Source: Sedimentitalea sp. (GTDB lineage: Bacteria > Pseudomonadota > Alphaproteobacteria > Rhodobacterales > Rhodobacteraceae). Taken from it: a stretch of DNA of 33,075 nucleotides. Every line of letters starts with the position of its first letter. Positions within the stretch are counted from its first letter, which is position 1. The notes below the pieces were generated by a model that was not told the origin of the DNA, did no database searches, and saw nothing but the letters and a program-made list of their open reading frames with translations. This document shows positions 7,175 through 15,624 of this stretch, piece after piece. Where the stretch lies: contig JAGRMU010000082.1 in the NCBI GenBank assembly GCA_020441165.1, forward strand, positions 9,925 to 42,999, in the 5' to 3' direction. Made by a program: the position numbers and the translations under genes.

Positions 7175-8545
7175 TCAGTAGCTGTACTCGGCGTAGATCC
7201 GGGTCAGATCGCCGTTCCAGTCGCCGTGGTAATGTGCCAGCAGCTCGTCAGCGGGCACCTGGCCGCTGTCGATGCTCTCCTTCAGCGCGGCGAGGAAATG
7301 GGTCTCGTCGGGCACCATGCCGCCGGCGCCGGACCGCGCCCGCGCCTTCAGCCCGGCCTCGGCGATCTCGACCGCCTTTCGGGCCAGGTCGTGCATGTCG
7401 ATCCCGCCGACGCGCGCCTGCAGCCCGTCCTTGCCGGCCGCCGCGCGCAGCGCGTCGCGGGTCGCGGCATCCCAGCCCTTGGCCAGGTCCCAGGCGGCGT
7501 CCAGGGACGACTGGTCATAGAGCAGCCCGACCCAGAAGGCGGGCAGCGCGCAGAGCCGCCGCCAGGGGCCGCCATCGGCGCCGCGGGTCTCGATGAACTT
7601 CTTCAGCCGCGCCTCGGGGAAGATCGTGGTCAGATGGTCGGCCCAGTCGCTGAGAGTGGGCACCTCGCCGGGCAGCGCGGGCAGCTCGCCGCGCAGGAAG
7701 TCGCGAAAGGACTGGCCAAGGGCGTTGATGTATTTCCCGTCGCGGTAGACGAAATACATCGGCACATCGAGCGCGTAGTCCACCCAGGCCTCGAAGCCGA
7801 ACCCCTCCTCGAAGACGAAGGGCAGCATGCCGGTGCGGTCGGCATCGAGATGCCGCCAGACCCGCGCCCGCCAGCTCTTGTCGCCGTTCACCTTGCCCTC
7901 GAAGAAGGGCGAATTGGCGAAAAGCGCGGTGGCCACCGGCTGCAGCGCCAGCGCCACGCGCAGTTTCCGGACCATGTCCGCCTCGGAGGCGAAGTCGAGA
8001 TTGACCTGCACCGTGCAGGTGCGGCGCATCATGGTGGTGCCCATGGTGCCGACCTTCTGCATGTAGCCGTCCATCAGCTTGTAGCGGCCCTTGGGCATCA
8101 GCGGCATCTGGTCATGGGTCCAGATCGGCGCGGCGCCGAGGCCGATGAAGCCGACGCCGATGCGGTCGGCGATGTCCTTGACCTCGCGCAGGTGCTGGTT
8201 CACCTCGTCGCAGGTCTCGTGGATGGTCTCGAGCGGCGCGCCGCTCAGCTCTAGCTGGCCGCCCGGCTCGAGGCTGACATTGGCGCCGTCCTTCTCCAGC
8301 CCGACCAGGTTGTCGCCCTCCAGAACCGGCGCCCAGCCATGCTGGTCGCGCAGCCCTTCTAGCACCGCCAGGATCGAGCGCTCGCCGGCATAGGGCAGCG
8401 GCTTCAGCGTGTCCTTGCAATAGCCGAACTTCTCGTGCTCGGTGCCGATCCGCCAGTCGGATTTCGGCTTGCACCCGTCGGCGAGATACTCGGCCAGCTG
8501 GTTGCGGGAGGTGATCGGTCCGCCGCCGGACTGGGGAATGGACAT
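7175..8545 (-). CDS. gshA: Glutamate--cysteine ligase (plant/alphaproteobacterial type)
   Basis: 456 residues. ATP-dependent ligation of L-glutamate and L-cysteine to gamma-glutamylcysteine, the first step of glutathione synthesis, in the cytoplasm. Diagnostic segments are IGTEHEKFGY (residues 33-42), LEPGGQLELSGAP, and TVQVNLDFASEADMVRKLR, followed by ALQPVATALFANSPF. Length and motifs fit the plant-like class rather than E. coli GshA. I chose the ATG at 8545 (MSIPQSGG) because GGAG (8553-8556 on the plus-strand numbering) lies 7 nt upstream and this is the usual N-terminus. The frame could extend 13 codons to 8584, but that extension has no family character. Confidence 0.95.
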   Translation of the reverse strand: MSIPQSGGGPITSRNQLAEYLADGCKPKSDWRIGTEHEKFGYCKDTLKPLPYAGERSILAVLEGLRDQHGWAPVLEGDNLVGLEKDGANVSLEPGGQLELSGAPLETIHETCDEVNQHLREVKDIADRIGVGFIGLGAAPIWTHDQMPLMPKGRYKLMDGYMQKVGTMGTTMMRRTCTVQVNLDFASEADMVRKLRVALALQPVATALFANSPFFEGKVNGDKSWRARVWRHLDADRTGMLPFVFEEGFGFEAWVDYALDVPMYFVYRDGKYINALGQSFRDFLRGELPALPGEVPTLSDWADHLTTIFPEARLKKFIETRGADGGPWRRLCALPAFWVGLLYDQSSLDAAWDLAKGWDAATRDALRAAAGKDGLQARVGGIDMHDLARKAVEIAEAGLKARARSGAGGMVPDETHFLAALKESIDSGQVPADELLAHYHGDWNGDLTRIYAEYSY

Positions 8546-8606
8546 GGGGGCGCTCCGATGCTGTTGGCCGCGTCTGGGCGACACCTGCGGCGATTTTTCC
8601 GGGCTG

Positions 8607-9134
8607 TCAATGCAGCCGATGGGTGGAAGGCGCGGGCGCGCCGCGCTGCCAGATCACCACCCGGCCGCGGCCTTGCGCGGCCAGTTCGGCCAGCATCCGC
8701 TCGGTGCGCAGGCCCGGCAGGGCGCTGAACGCATCGAAGAGCGCCTCGGCGCCCTCGGCATTGACCGGGACGTAGAGCGGCGGCTGGCCGGGCTGTTCCA
8801 GCACCCAGTGGGCAGGCTTGCCGCGGCGATCAAGCTCGAGCCGCACGAGGTCCGAGGCCGCCACCGCGCCCCCGGTCAGCGGGCCGAAATAGGCGATGCG
8901 CCCCTCGTCCACCTGCACCACGCCGGGGCCGCCGCCGCCGGCGCGGAACCGGCCGCGCTGCAGGCCGATCACGATCAGCGCCGCGGAAAGCGCCACCAGG
9001 CCCCATCCGACCCAGCCCAGCAAGCCGCCGGGGCCGAGCGCCCACCAGAGGCCAAGCGCCAGTGCGCCGCCCCCCGCCAGCGCCTCGCGCCAGCGCCGGA
9101 TCCCGGCGCGCGCCTCGGGCCGGATGAAGCTCAT
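8607..9134 (-). CDS. Hypothetical membrane protein with PH-like C-terminal domain
   Basis: 175 residues from the ATG at 9134, which overlaps the rsmE stop (ATGA). Two hydrophobic segments (about residues 20-35 and 38-60) are followed by a soluble beta-rich region (VVQVDEGRIAYFGP, ASDLVRLELDR, HWVLEQPG, PLYVPV) and a helix (EALFDAFSAL), the layout expected for a PH-like fold behind a membrane hairpin. It is cotranscribed with rsmE upstream; gshA follows 61 bp downstream. No function can be assigned. Its layout resembles the small protein at 980-1369, although sequence similarity is not obvious. Confidence 0.78.
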   Translation of the reverse strand: MSFIRPEARAGIRRWREALAGGGALALGLWWALGPGGLLGWVGWGLVALSAALIVIGLQRGRFRAGGGGPGVVQVDEGRIAYFGPLTGGAVAASDLVRLELDRRGKPAHWVLEQPGQPPLYVPVNAEGAEALFDAFSALPGLRTERMLAELAAQGRGRVVIWQRGAPAPSTHRLH

Positions 9135-9856
9135 CGCCAGTCCCCCAGCGCCTGCTGCCAGAGCGTGAGGGCGGCGACGGCGGCGGTATCGGCGCGCAGG
9201 ATGCGCGGGCCGAGGCTTACGGCGTGCACGAAATCGAGATCCAGCAGCCGGCCCCGCTCGGCCGGCGAGAAACCGCCCTCGGGGCCGATCAGCACCGCCC
9301 AGGGCTCGCCCGCCAGCACATCCGAGAGGGTGCGGGCCTGGCCCGCCGCGGCCTCGTCGCAGAACATCAGCCGCCGCCCCGCCGGCCAGTCCGCCAGCAC
9401 CGCGTCCAGTTTCTGCAATTCGGCCACCGGCGGCACGAAGGTGCCGCCGCATTGCTCGGCGGCCTCGATGGCATGGGCCTGCAGACGGTCCTGGCGGATG
9501 CGCTCGGCATTGGTGAACTCGGTCTGCACCGGCAGGATCCGCGCCGCGCCCATCTCGGCGGCCTTCTCGACGATGAAATCGGTGCGCGCCTTCTTGATCG
9601 GCGCGAAGAGAAGCCAGAGGTCGGGCGGCGCCTGCAGGGGGCGGGTGCGCTCCAGCACCTGCGCCGCGCCCTCGCGCTTGCCGGCGCCGGTGATCTCGGC
9701 CCGCCATTCGCCGTCGCGCCCGTTGAACAGCAGCACCTGCCCGCCCGGCCCCAGCCGCATCACCCCGAAGAGGTAGTGCGCCTGCTCGCGGCTCAAAGGA
9801 ACCGTTTGCCCCTCCCCCAGAGGGTGATCTACATACAGCCTGATCTTCGCGCTCAT
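9131..9856 (-). CDS. rsmE: 16S rRNA (uracil1498-N3)-methyltransferase RsmE
   Basis: 241 residues. SAM-dependent methylation of U1498 in helix 44 of 16S rRNA. N-terminal PUA-like domain (SREQAHYLFGVMRL, GQVLLFNG), then a SPOUT domain with APIKKARTDFIVEKAAEMG, the knot motifs LIGPEGGFSPAE (189-200) and LGPRILRADTA (215-225). Start taken at MSAKIRLYV (9856). An in-frame ATG four codons upstream (9868) would make the two divergent genes start back to back; neither choice has a convincing Shine-Dalgarno. It is divergent from ubiA with 12 bp between the chosen start codons. Confidence 0.93.
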   Translation of the reverse strand: MSAKIRLYVDHPLGEGQTVPLSREQAHYLFGVMRLGPGGQVLLFNGRDGEWRAEITGAGKREGAAQVLERTRPLQAPPDLWLLFAPIKKARTDFIVEKAAEMGAARILPVQTEFTNAERIRQDRLQAHAIEAAEQCGGTFVPPVAELQKLDAVLADWPAGRRLMFCDEAAAGQARTLSDVLAGEPWAVLIGPEGGFSPAERGRLLDLDFVHAVSLGPRILRADTAAVAALTLWQQALGDWR

Positions 9857-9868
9857 GAAGGACAGCAT

Positions 9869-10831
9869 ATGCAAGGCAAGCTCCCGACGCCAGACGGGCA
9901 GGTCGCCGACGCGCCCGCGGGCAACTGGGTGGACAGCCGCGCCCCGGCCTTCGCGCGCCCCTATCTGCGCCTGAGCCGCGCCGACCGTCCGATCGGCACC
10001 TGGCTGCTGCTGATCCCCTGCTGGTGGGGGCTGTCGCTGGCGATTCTCTCGGACCAGAGCCCGCGCTGGGAGGATGCCTGGATCGCGCTCGGCTGCGGGA
10101 TGGGGGCCTGGCTGATGCGCGGGGCCGGCTGCACCTGGAACGACATCAGCGACCGGCACTATGATGGGCGCGTGGCGCGCACCCGCTCGCGGCCGATCCC
10201 CTCGGGCCAGGTCACGGTGCTTCAGGCCGGGCTCTGGATGGCGCTTCAGGCGCTGCTGGCGCTGGCCATCCTGCTGACCTTCAACCGCGCCGCCATCGCG
10301 CTGGGGGTGCTGTCGCTGCTGCCGGTGGCGATCTATCCCTTCGCCAAGCGCTTCACCTGGTGGCCGCAGGTGTTCCTGGGACTCGCCTTCAACTGGGGCG
10401 CGCTGCTGGCCTGGACCGCCCATGCCGGGGCGCTGCACTGGCCGGCGGTGATCCTTTACGGCGCGGGCATCTCCTGGACGCTGTTCTACGACACCATCTA
10501 TGCCCATCAGGACACCGAGGACGATGCGCTGATCGGGGTGAAATCCACCGCGCGCCTCTTCGGTGCCGAGACCCGGCACTGGCTGAAATACTTCCTGGCG
10601 ATCACCGTCAGCCTGATGGGCGTGGCGGTGATCCAGGCGGCGTTGCCGAACGCCTCGGTGCTGGCGTTGGTGCTGGCGCTCGGCGGGCCCTGGGCGATGG
10701 GCTGGCACATGGCCTGGCAGCTGCGCGGCTTCGATCACGAGGATGCGGCGCGAATGCTGACCCTGTTCCGCGCCAACCGCGACACCGGCCTCATTCCGCT
10801 CATCTTCTTCCTGGCGGCGCTGCTGGCCTGA
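9869..10831 (+). CDS. ubiA: 4-Hydroxybenzoate polyprenyltransferase
   Basis: 320 residues. Membrane prenyltransferase attaching the polyprenyl tail to 4-hydroxybenzoate in ubiquinone synthesis. The two aspartate-rich motifs that bind Mg-diphosphate are present: NDISDRHYD (91-99) and DTIYAHQDTEDD (208-219). The flanking sequence RTRSRPIPSG and about eight hydrophobic helices fit the family. The ATG at 9869 is preceded by GAAGGA (9857-9862), 6 nt away, supporting this start. The first ~25 residues are a polar extension before the membrane domain. Confidence 0.94.
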   Translation: MQGKLPTPDGQVADAPAGNWVDSRAPAFARPYLRLSRADRPIGTWLLLIPCWWGLSLAILSDQSPRWEDAWIALGCGMGAWLMRGAGCTWNDISDRHYDGRVARTRSRPIPSGQVTVLQAGLWMALQALLALAILLTFNRAAIALGVLSLLPVAIYPFAKRFTWWPQVFLGLAFNWGALLAWTAHAGALHWPAVILYGAGISWTLFYDTIYAHQDTEDDALIGVKSTARLFGAETRHWLKYFLAITVSLMGVAVIQAALPNASVLALVLALGGPWAMGWHMAWQLRGFDHEDAARMLTLFRANRDTGLIPLIFFLAALLA

Positions 10832-10894
10832 TTGAACCTCGCCGCCGCGGCGGGTAAGAGACCGCCACCTGAAGAGGAGCGCCGGAAGCTGCCC

Positions 10895-12868
10895 ATGCGC
10901 CTGTCGTCCAACATCATCGTCCTGCTGGCCTTCGTCACCGGCGCCGCGCTCTGCGGGGTCGCCGCGATCTTCGCGGTCTCGGCGGTCGAGGACGGCACCG
11001 AGATCGGCGTGCGCCGGGCGCTGGACATGCAGCGCCACACCTGGGCCGAGGTCGAGGCCGACGGGCTGCGGGTGATCCTCAGCGGCACCGCCCCGGACGA
11101 GGCGACGCGGTTCCACGCGCTCAGCACCGCCGGCGAGGTGGTCGATGCGGCGCGGATCATCGACGAGATGGCGGTTGCGAAAACCGCCGACCTGGCGGCG
11201 CCGCGGTTCTCCGCCGAGATCCTGCGCAACGATGCCGGTATCTCGATCATCGGGCTGATCCCCGGCGCCAGCGACCGCGCCGCGCTGATCGAGAGCCTGC
11301 GCCGGATCGATGCGGACGGCGCGGTGACCGAGCTGATCGAGACCGCCGACTACCCCGTCCCGCAGGGCTGGGAGGACGCGATGGGCTTTGCCGTCATCGC
11401 CCTGTCGCGCCTGCCCCGCTCGAAGATCTCGGTCGATGCCGGGCGGGTCGAGATCACCGCGATCTCGGACAGCGCCGAGGCCCGCGACAAGCTGGAGGCC
11501 GAACTGACCCGCGCCGCCCCGCCGGGCCTGCGCCTCGCGGTCGAGATCGCGGCGCCGCGCCCGGTGATCACCCCTTTCACACTGCGCTTCATCCTCGATG
11601 CAGCGGGCGCCCGGTTCGATGCCTGCGCGGCTGATACCGAGGCGGCGCGCGAGCGGATCCTGGCCGCCGCGGCGGCCGCCGGACTGAGCGGCGAGGCCAG
11701 CTGCACCATCGGGCTCGGCGTGCCCTCGCCGCACTGGGGCGCGGCCGCCGCGACCAGCATCGCGGCGCTGGCCGAACTGGGCGGCGGCATCGTCACCCTC
11801 TCGGACGCCGATGTCACCCTGCTGGCCGCCGAGGGCACCGATCCGGCGCTTTTCGACCGGGTCGCGGGCGAGCTGGGCAGCGCCCTGCCCGACCTCTTCG
11901 CGCTGCATGCGGTGCTGCCCGAGCCGGCCGCCGAGGCCGAGGGCGGGCCGCCCGAGTTCACCGCCACCCGCAGCCCCGAGGGGCTGGTGCAGCTGCGCGG
12001 CCGTCTGAGCGACGAGTACCTGCAGCACATGGCCGACAGCTATGCCAAGGCGCGGTTCGGCTCGCAAAGCGTGCATACCGCCACGCGGATCGTGCCCGAT
12101 CTGCCCGAGGACTGGTCGCTGCGGGTGCTGGCCGGGCTCGAGGCGCTCTCGCGCCTGTCCTATGGCGCGGTCACCGTCACCCCCGACGGGCTGAGCCTGC
12201 GCGGCACCACGGCGCGCGAGGAGACCAGCGCCGAGGTGGCGCGGCTCCTGTCGGACAAGCTGGGCGAAGGGGCGGCCTACACGCTGGATCTGACCTATCG
12301 CGCGCCGCCGAAACCCGCCGACGCGGTGCCGACCCCCGAGGAGTGCGAGGCGCGGCTGGCCATGGTCCAGCAGGGCGGCAAGATCACCTTCGAGCCGGGA
12401 TCGGCGACCATCGCCGAGGAATCGCTGCCGGTGATGGAGAAGATCGCCGAGATCCTCTCGGCCTGCGGCGACTTGCGGCTGGAGATTCAGGGCCATACCG
12501 ACAGCCAGGGCCGCGAGGTGATGAACCAGCAGCTCAGCCAGTCCCGGGCGCAATCGGTGCTCAACGAGCTGCGCGCGCGCCGGGTGCTGACCGCCACCTA
12601 TACCGCCGTCGGCTATGGCGAGAGCCAGCCGATCGCCGACAACAAGACCGAGGAAGGGCGCGAGGAGAACCGGCGCATCGAGTTCCGCCTGATCCGCCCC
12701 AAGCCGATTGCCGAAGAGCACAAGACGCTCGAGGAGCTGGTCGAGGAGCTGCCCGCGCCGGAGGCGGCGGAGGACGGCGAGATCATCGTCACCGATCCCG
12801 ACGCCGGCAGCGGCGATGGCGACGAGGACGCGCCGATCCCGCAAGGAGACGACAATGAACAGAACTGA
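10895..12868 (+). CDS. OmpA-family protein with BON-like repeats
   Basis: 657 residues from the ATG at 10895, chosen because GGAAG (10884-10888) is 6 nt upstream; the frame could start at 10832 but that stretch has no protein character. N-terminal hydrophobic helix (residues ~7-30), then BON-like segments (HTWAEVEADGLRVILSGTAP and further similar alpha/beta units), a long linker, and an OmpA peptidoglycan-binding domain (~494-605) with the hallmark EIQGHTDSQG and NQQLSQSRAQSV, ending EENRRIEFRLI. The last ~50 residues are very acidic (DGEIIVTDPDAGSGDGDEDA). Probably anchored in the inner membrane and contacting the peptidoglycan layer. The next gene starts inside its last codons. Confidence 0.88.
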   Translation: MRLSSNIIVLLAFVTGAALCGVAAIFAVSAVEDGTEIGVRRALDMQRHTWAEVEADGLRVILSGTAPDEATRFHALSTAGEVVDAARIIDEMAVAKTADLAAPRFSAEILRNDAGISIIGLIPGASDRAALIESLRRIDADGAVTELIETADYPVPQGWEDAMGFAVIALSRLPRSKISVDAGRVEITAISDSAEARDKLEAELTRAAPPGLRLAVEIAAPRPVITPFTLRFILDAAGARFDACAADTEAARERILAAAAAAGLSGEASCTIGLGVPSPHWGAAAATSIAALAELGGGIVTLSDADVTLLAAEGTDPALFDRVAGELGSALPDLFALHAVLPEPAAEAEGGPPEFTATRSPEGLVQLRGRLSDEYLQHMADSYAKARFGSQSVHTATRIVPDLPEDWSLRVLAGLEALSRLSYGAVTVTPDGLSLRGTTAREETSAEVARLLSDKLGEGAAYTLDLTYRAPPKPADAVPTPEECEARLAMVQQGGKITFEPGSATIAEESLPVMEKIAEILSACGDLRLEIQGHTDSQGREVMNQQLSQSRAQSVLNELRARRVLTATYTAVGYGESQPIADNKTEEGREENRRIEFRLIRPKPIAEEHKTLEELVEELPAPEAAEDGEIIVTDPDAGSGDGDEDAPIPQGDDNEQN

Positions 12869-13184
12869 GTTCATCATCACCACCGCCATCATCCTCTTCG
12901 TCGCCTTCGCGATGGGCTGGTTCGCCAACTGGCTGGTGCACCGCTTCACCCGGGTGCGGGCCAGCGACGTGAACGAGCTGGACCGGATGGCGCGCGAGCT
13001 GCACGAGGCCGAGGAGACCCGCGATCAGGCGATCACCTACCTGCAGCAGCGCGAGGCGGAACTGACCAACCAGCTGTCGCAGACCGAGGCCGAGCTGCGC
13101 GCCGCCATGGACGGCCTGCGCGACGCCCGCGCCGAGGCCGAGGAGATGCACGCCTTCATGTCCCGCCGCGGCCCCGGCGGGTGA
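12855..13184 (+). CDS. Small membrane-anchored coiled-coil protein
   Basis: 109 residues. One N-terminal transmembrane helix (about residues 8-27, ending in WFANWLVHRF), followed by a long charged heptad-like helix (ELDRMARELHEAEETRDQAI and on through QREAELTNQLSQTEAELRAA) that should form a coiled coil. AAGGAGA at 12843-12849, inside the end of the OmpA gene, lies 5 nt before the ATG; the reading frames overlap by 14 nt. Probably works with the OmpA-type protein in the envelope. No family function is known to me. Confidence 0.82.
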   Translation: MNRTEFIITTAIILFVAFAMGWFANWLVHRFTRVRASDVNELDRMARELHEAEETRDQAITYLQQREAELTNQLSQTEAELRAAMDGLRDARAEAEEMHAFMSRRGPGG

Positions 13185-13717
13185 CCGCGCGCGGCACAGG
13201 GACCGTTGCACGCGTGACTGGCAGGCGGCTCCGGCGATTGGCGCCGATCCGGACCAGGCGGGCACCGCCTTCCGGGCCACGGGCCGGATGCCGGCTCCCG
13301 GGTCTCTGAGCAGGGCCTCGCGTGTCGCACCCGATTTCGCTCGTCTTCCCCGCTGGCTTGGGCATGTCAGGTATGCGACGGGAAAGGCCCGTCGAGGGGC
13401 GAGGCCCCGCACGATACCGCCGAGGACCGAGCAACTCCTGGCGGTGCAGGAACCGAAGCTGCGGCGTTTATCCGCTTGCGCAACCCGCCACCGCCTGGGC
13501 CGGTCGCGCAATCCCACCTTCGCGCATCCCGTGCCGGATTTTCATTGCGCAGGGGCGCATGTCGCTGTAGGACCCGCTCCGGGCCGCACGCGCGCGGCTG
13601 TCGGAGCAAACGCATCGAGGCTCCCGGGTCCGCCCGGGACCGCCGAACACGGCCAGTGCCTCACATTGGCAGTTGCGTGACCGGCAGAGCCGCCGCAGCA
13701 CGGCGACAGAGAAGAAT
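13185..13717. other. 533-bp gene-free stretch before tRNA-Thr
   Basis: No convincing gene is seen on either strand; the open frames here overlap each other and lack family character or ribosome binding sites. The one clear structure is a perfect hairpin at 13622-13639 (TCCCGGG-TCCG-CCCGGGA), without a following T tract. It could be a factor-assisted terminator or simply GC-rich symmetry. A promoter for the tRNA is presumably in the last ~60 bp, but no good match to a -35/-10 pair is visible. Confidence 0.5.
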
Positions 13718-13793
13718 GCCGCTGTAGCTCAGCTGGTAGAGCACGTCATTCGTAATGATGGGGTCGGGGGTTCGAGTCCCTTCAGCGGCACCA
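13718..13793 (+). tRNA. tRNA-Thr (anticodon CGU)
   Basis: 76 nt including encoded CCA. Acceptor stem GCCGCTG/CAGCGGC (13718-13724 with 13783-13789), D-arm GCTCAGCTGGTAGAGC, anticodon arm CGTCA-TTCGTAA-TGATG with CGT at 13751-13753, and T-arm with GGTTCGAGTCCC. The anticodon CGU reads ACG, a threonine codon. It is flanked by a perfect 9-nt inverted repeat (GAGAAGAAT at 13709-13717, ATTCTTCTC at 13793-13801) that would lengthen the acceptor stem in the precursor. Confidence 0.97.
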
Positions 13794-13993
13794 TTCTTCT
13801 CATCGCAAACCATGCCATCGTCGATTGCCCGCGAGCCGGTGGGTGCGGACGCGCCTGCCGGGCAGCGGATCACGTCGCAGGCCTTGGACATGCCGCGCGT
13901 ACCGATGGTCTTCACGGCGTCCTCAGACGAGCCGGCGGAAATACCCCAAGCCCCGCGCGACGCTTGACTGCCCGACCGCCGCCCGAAATGTGA

Positions 13994-14029
13994 GAAAAAT
14001 ATCACTAGCAATCGCATTTGATATTTTGC
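13994..14029 (+). promoter_or_regulatory. Inverted repeat in the AT-rich leader of the peptide-transport operon
   Basis: GAAAAATATC (13994-14003) and GATATTTTGC (14020-14029) are near-perfect inverted copies, with a perfect 8-bp core AAAATATC/GATATTTT and a 16-bp spacer. They lie in the only AT-rich stretch upstream of the operon, about 40 bp before the ATG at 14067. This fits an operator or promoter region, plausibly bound by the operon's own RpiR regulator (18961). That link is inferred; a -35/-10 pair cannot be fixed with confidence. Confidence 0.45.
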
Positions 14030-14066
14030 TACCGTTTGTGCAATGATGCCAACGGGAGGACACAGG

Positions 14067-15563
14067 ATGAAACTACGCATGACACTGGCCGCGACGGCGG
14101 CGATGGCGGTGCTGGCCACGGGGCTCGCGGCCCAGGACACGATCCGCATCGCCTCGCCGAATCAGGTGACGGTGCTCGACCCGATCATCTCGGCGGCGGC
14201 GGGCAATATCGAGGCCTACGGGCAGCTCTACGCGCGGCTGCTGCGCAAGGACGCGGATGGCACGCTGCAGCCGGGCCTGGCGGAAAGCTGGACGATCTCG
14301 GACGACGGGCTGACCTACACGTTCAAGCTGCGCGAGGCGCAGTTCTCGGACGGCACCGAGATCACCGCCGAGGACGCGGCTTTCAGCCTCAACCGCGTCA
14401 GCAAGGACGAGAACTCGGCCTATCCGGCCGGCTTCGCCCCGGTCAAGGAATTCACCGCCCTCGACGACAAGACGCTACAGCTGACGCTGGAACATCCCAG
14501 CGCGCCGATGCTGTCCAACCTCGAGATCTTCAACGCGGGGATCGTCAGCAAGGACGATGTCGAGACGCGCGGCGAGGCGGCCTTCACCACCGACCCCGTC
14601 GCCTCTGGTCCCTACATGGTCAGGGAATGGAAACCGAACGACCGGCTGTCGCTGACCGCCAACCCGCATTTCTGGCGCGAGGGTCTGCCGAAGATCGCGA
14701 ATGTCGAACTGATCGAGGTCAGCGACGACAACGCCCGCGCCACCATGGCGATGGCGGGCGAGATCGACGTGAACCGGGGCGTGCCCTGGGCACAGGTCGC
14801 CGAGGTTGACGGCACCGAGGGCGTTTCGGTCCGGCTGGAACCCTCCACCGTGCTCTACCTGGTGATGCCCAACCACTCCAAGCCGCCCTTCGACAACCTG
14901 ACGGTGCGCAAGGCCGCCGCCATGGCGCTGAACCGCGAGGCGATCACCAAGGCGGTGACGCTGGGCAATGCGACGGTCGCCAATTCGACCCTGTCCAATG
15001 CGCTGAACTTCCATGATCCGAACGTCCAGCCTCCCGCCTACGACCCGGAAGGCGCGCGCAAGCTGCTGCAGGAGGCCGGGCTGGAAGGCACCGAGGTCAC
15101 GCTGATGATCACGCCCTCGGCCGAGCAGATCGCGACCCTGCTCAAGGCGCAGTGGGACGCGGTGGGCTTGCCCACGACGGTCGAGCGGGTCGATGCCGGC
15201 CTCTGGTGGTCCAAGCTGGCCGATGCCGACTACCAGGTCACCACCTCCTGGTACTACAACGAGACCGAGGATCCCGATCTGGCGGTTCGCTGGGCGCTTT
15301 GCGGCACCTGCGGCAGCGACTCCTACTACACCTTCTACAACAACGAGGAGGTCAACGCGCTGACCGACGCGGCGCTGCGCGAGCAGGACGAGGCGAAGCG
15401 CGCCGAACTCTACAGCCGCATCCAGCAGATCACCCTCGAGGATCTGGCGCAGATCCCGCTCTACTACTCGCCCTTCTCGAACGCCTATTCCGACCGGGTG
15501 AAGGGCCTGTCGCTGACCCCGTCGCTGCAGTGGACGCTGGAAGAGGCCGAGATCTCCGGCTGA
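14067..15563 (+). CDS. Periplasmic peptide-type substrate-binding protein (SBP family 5)
   Basis: 498 residues. First gene of the operon and ligand receptor of the importer. Signal peptide of about 22 residues (MKLRMTLAATAAMAVLATGL then AA) with cleavage before QDTIRI. Family features: DPIISAAAGNIEAYGQLYARLL, LQPGLAESWTISDDGLTYTF, and LREAQFSDGTEITAEDAAFS, typical of DppA/OppA-like binding proteins. Start at 14067 is supported by GGGAGGA (14054-14060) 6 nt upstream, although an in-frame ATG exists at 14043. The ligand cannot be read from the sequence; the two hydrolases in the operon suggest short peptides or amides with unusual residues. Confidence 0.92.
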   Translation: MKLRMTLAATAAMAVLATGLAAQDTIRIASPNQVTVLDPIISAAAGNIEAYGQLYARLLRKDADGTLQPGLAESWTISDDGLTYTFKLREAQFSDGTEITAEDAAFSLNRVSKDENSAYPAGFAPVKEFTALDDKTLQLTLEHPSAPMLSNLEIFNAGIVSKDDVETRGEAAFTTDPVASGPYMVREWKPNDRLSLTANPHFWREGLPKIANVELIEVSDDNARATMAMAGEIDVNRGVPWAQVAEVDGTEGVSVRLEPSTVLYLVMPNHSKPPFDNLTVRKAAAMALNREAITKAVTLGNATVANSTLSNALNFHDPNVQPPAYDPEGARKLLQEAGLEGTEVTLMITPSAEQIATLLKAQWDAVGLPTTVERVDAGLWWSKLADADYQVTTSWYYNETEDPDLAVRWALCGTCGSDSYYTFYNNEEVNALTDAALREQDEAKRAELYSRIQQITLEDLAQIPLYYSPFSNAYSDRVKGLSLTPSLQWTLEEAEISG

Positions 15564-15624
15564 CCGATCGAGGCGGCGCGGCCCGGCAACGTCCGGGGCC
15601 GCGCCCGCATCACGGAGTACCGCC

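Noticed and set aside
7061-8254. 397-codon plus-strand frame opposite gshA
   Set aside because: Antisense to gshA, whose motifs are unmistakable; no ribosome binding site or recognisable domain.
9131-12949. Open minus-strand frame of 1272 codons opposite ubiA and the OmpA gene
   Set aside because: Only its last 241 codons (rsmE) have family character. The rest is a GC-driven open frame antisense to well-supported genes, rich in Arg/Gly/Gln/His, with no start signal.
13622-13639. Perfect TCCCGGG/CCCGGGA hairpin as an intrinsic terminator
   Set aside because: No T tract follows and it is over 400 bp from the nearest upstream stop; kept only as a note in the intergenic entry.
13709-13801. Inverted repeat around tRNA-Thr as an att site of an integrated element
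   Set aside because: The arms are inverted, not direct, and no integrase or mobile-element gene lies on either side.
13661-14149. Minus-strand frame crossing the tRNA, containing AAEGTRTPDP and NDVLYQLSYSG
   Set aside because: This peptide string is the well-known false translation of antisense tRNA sequence, not a protein.
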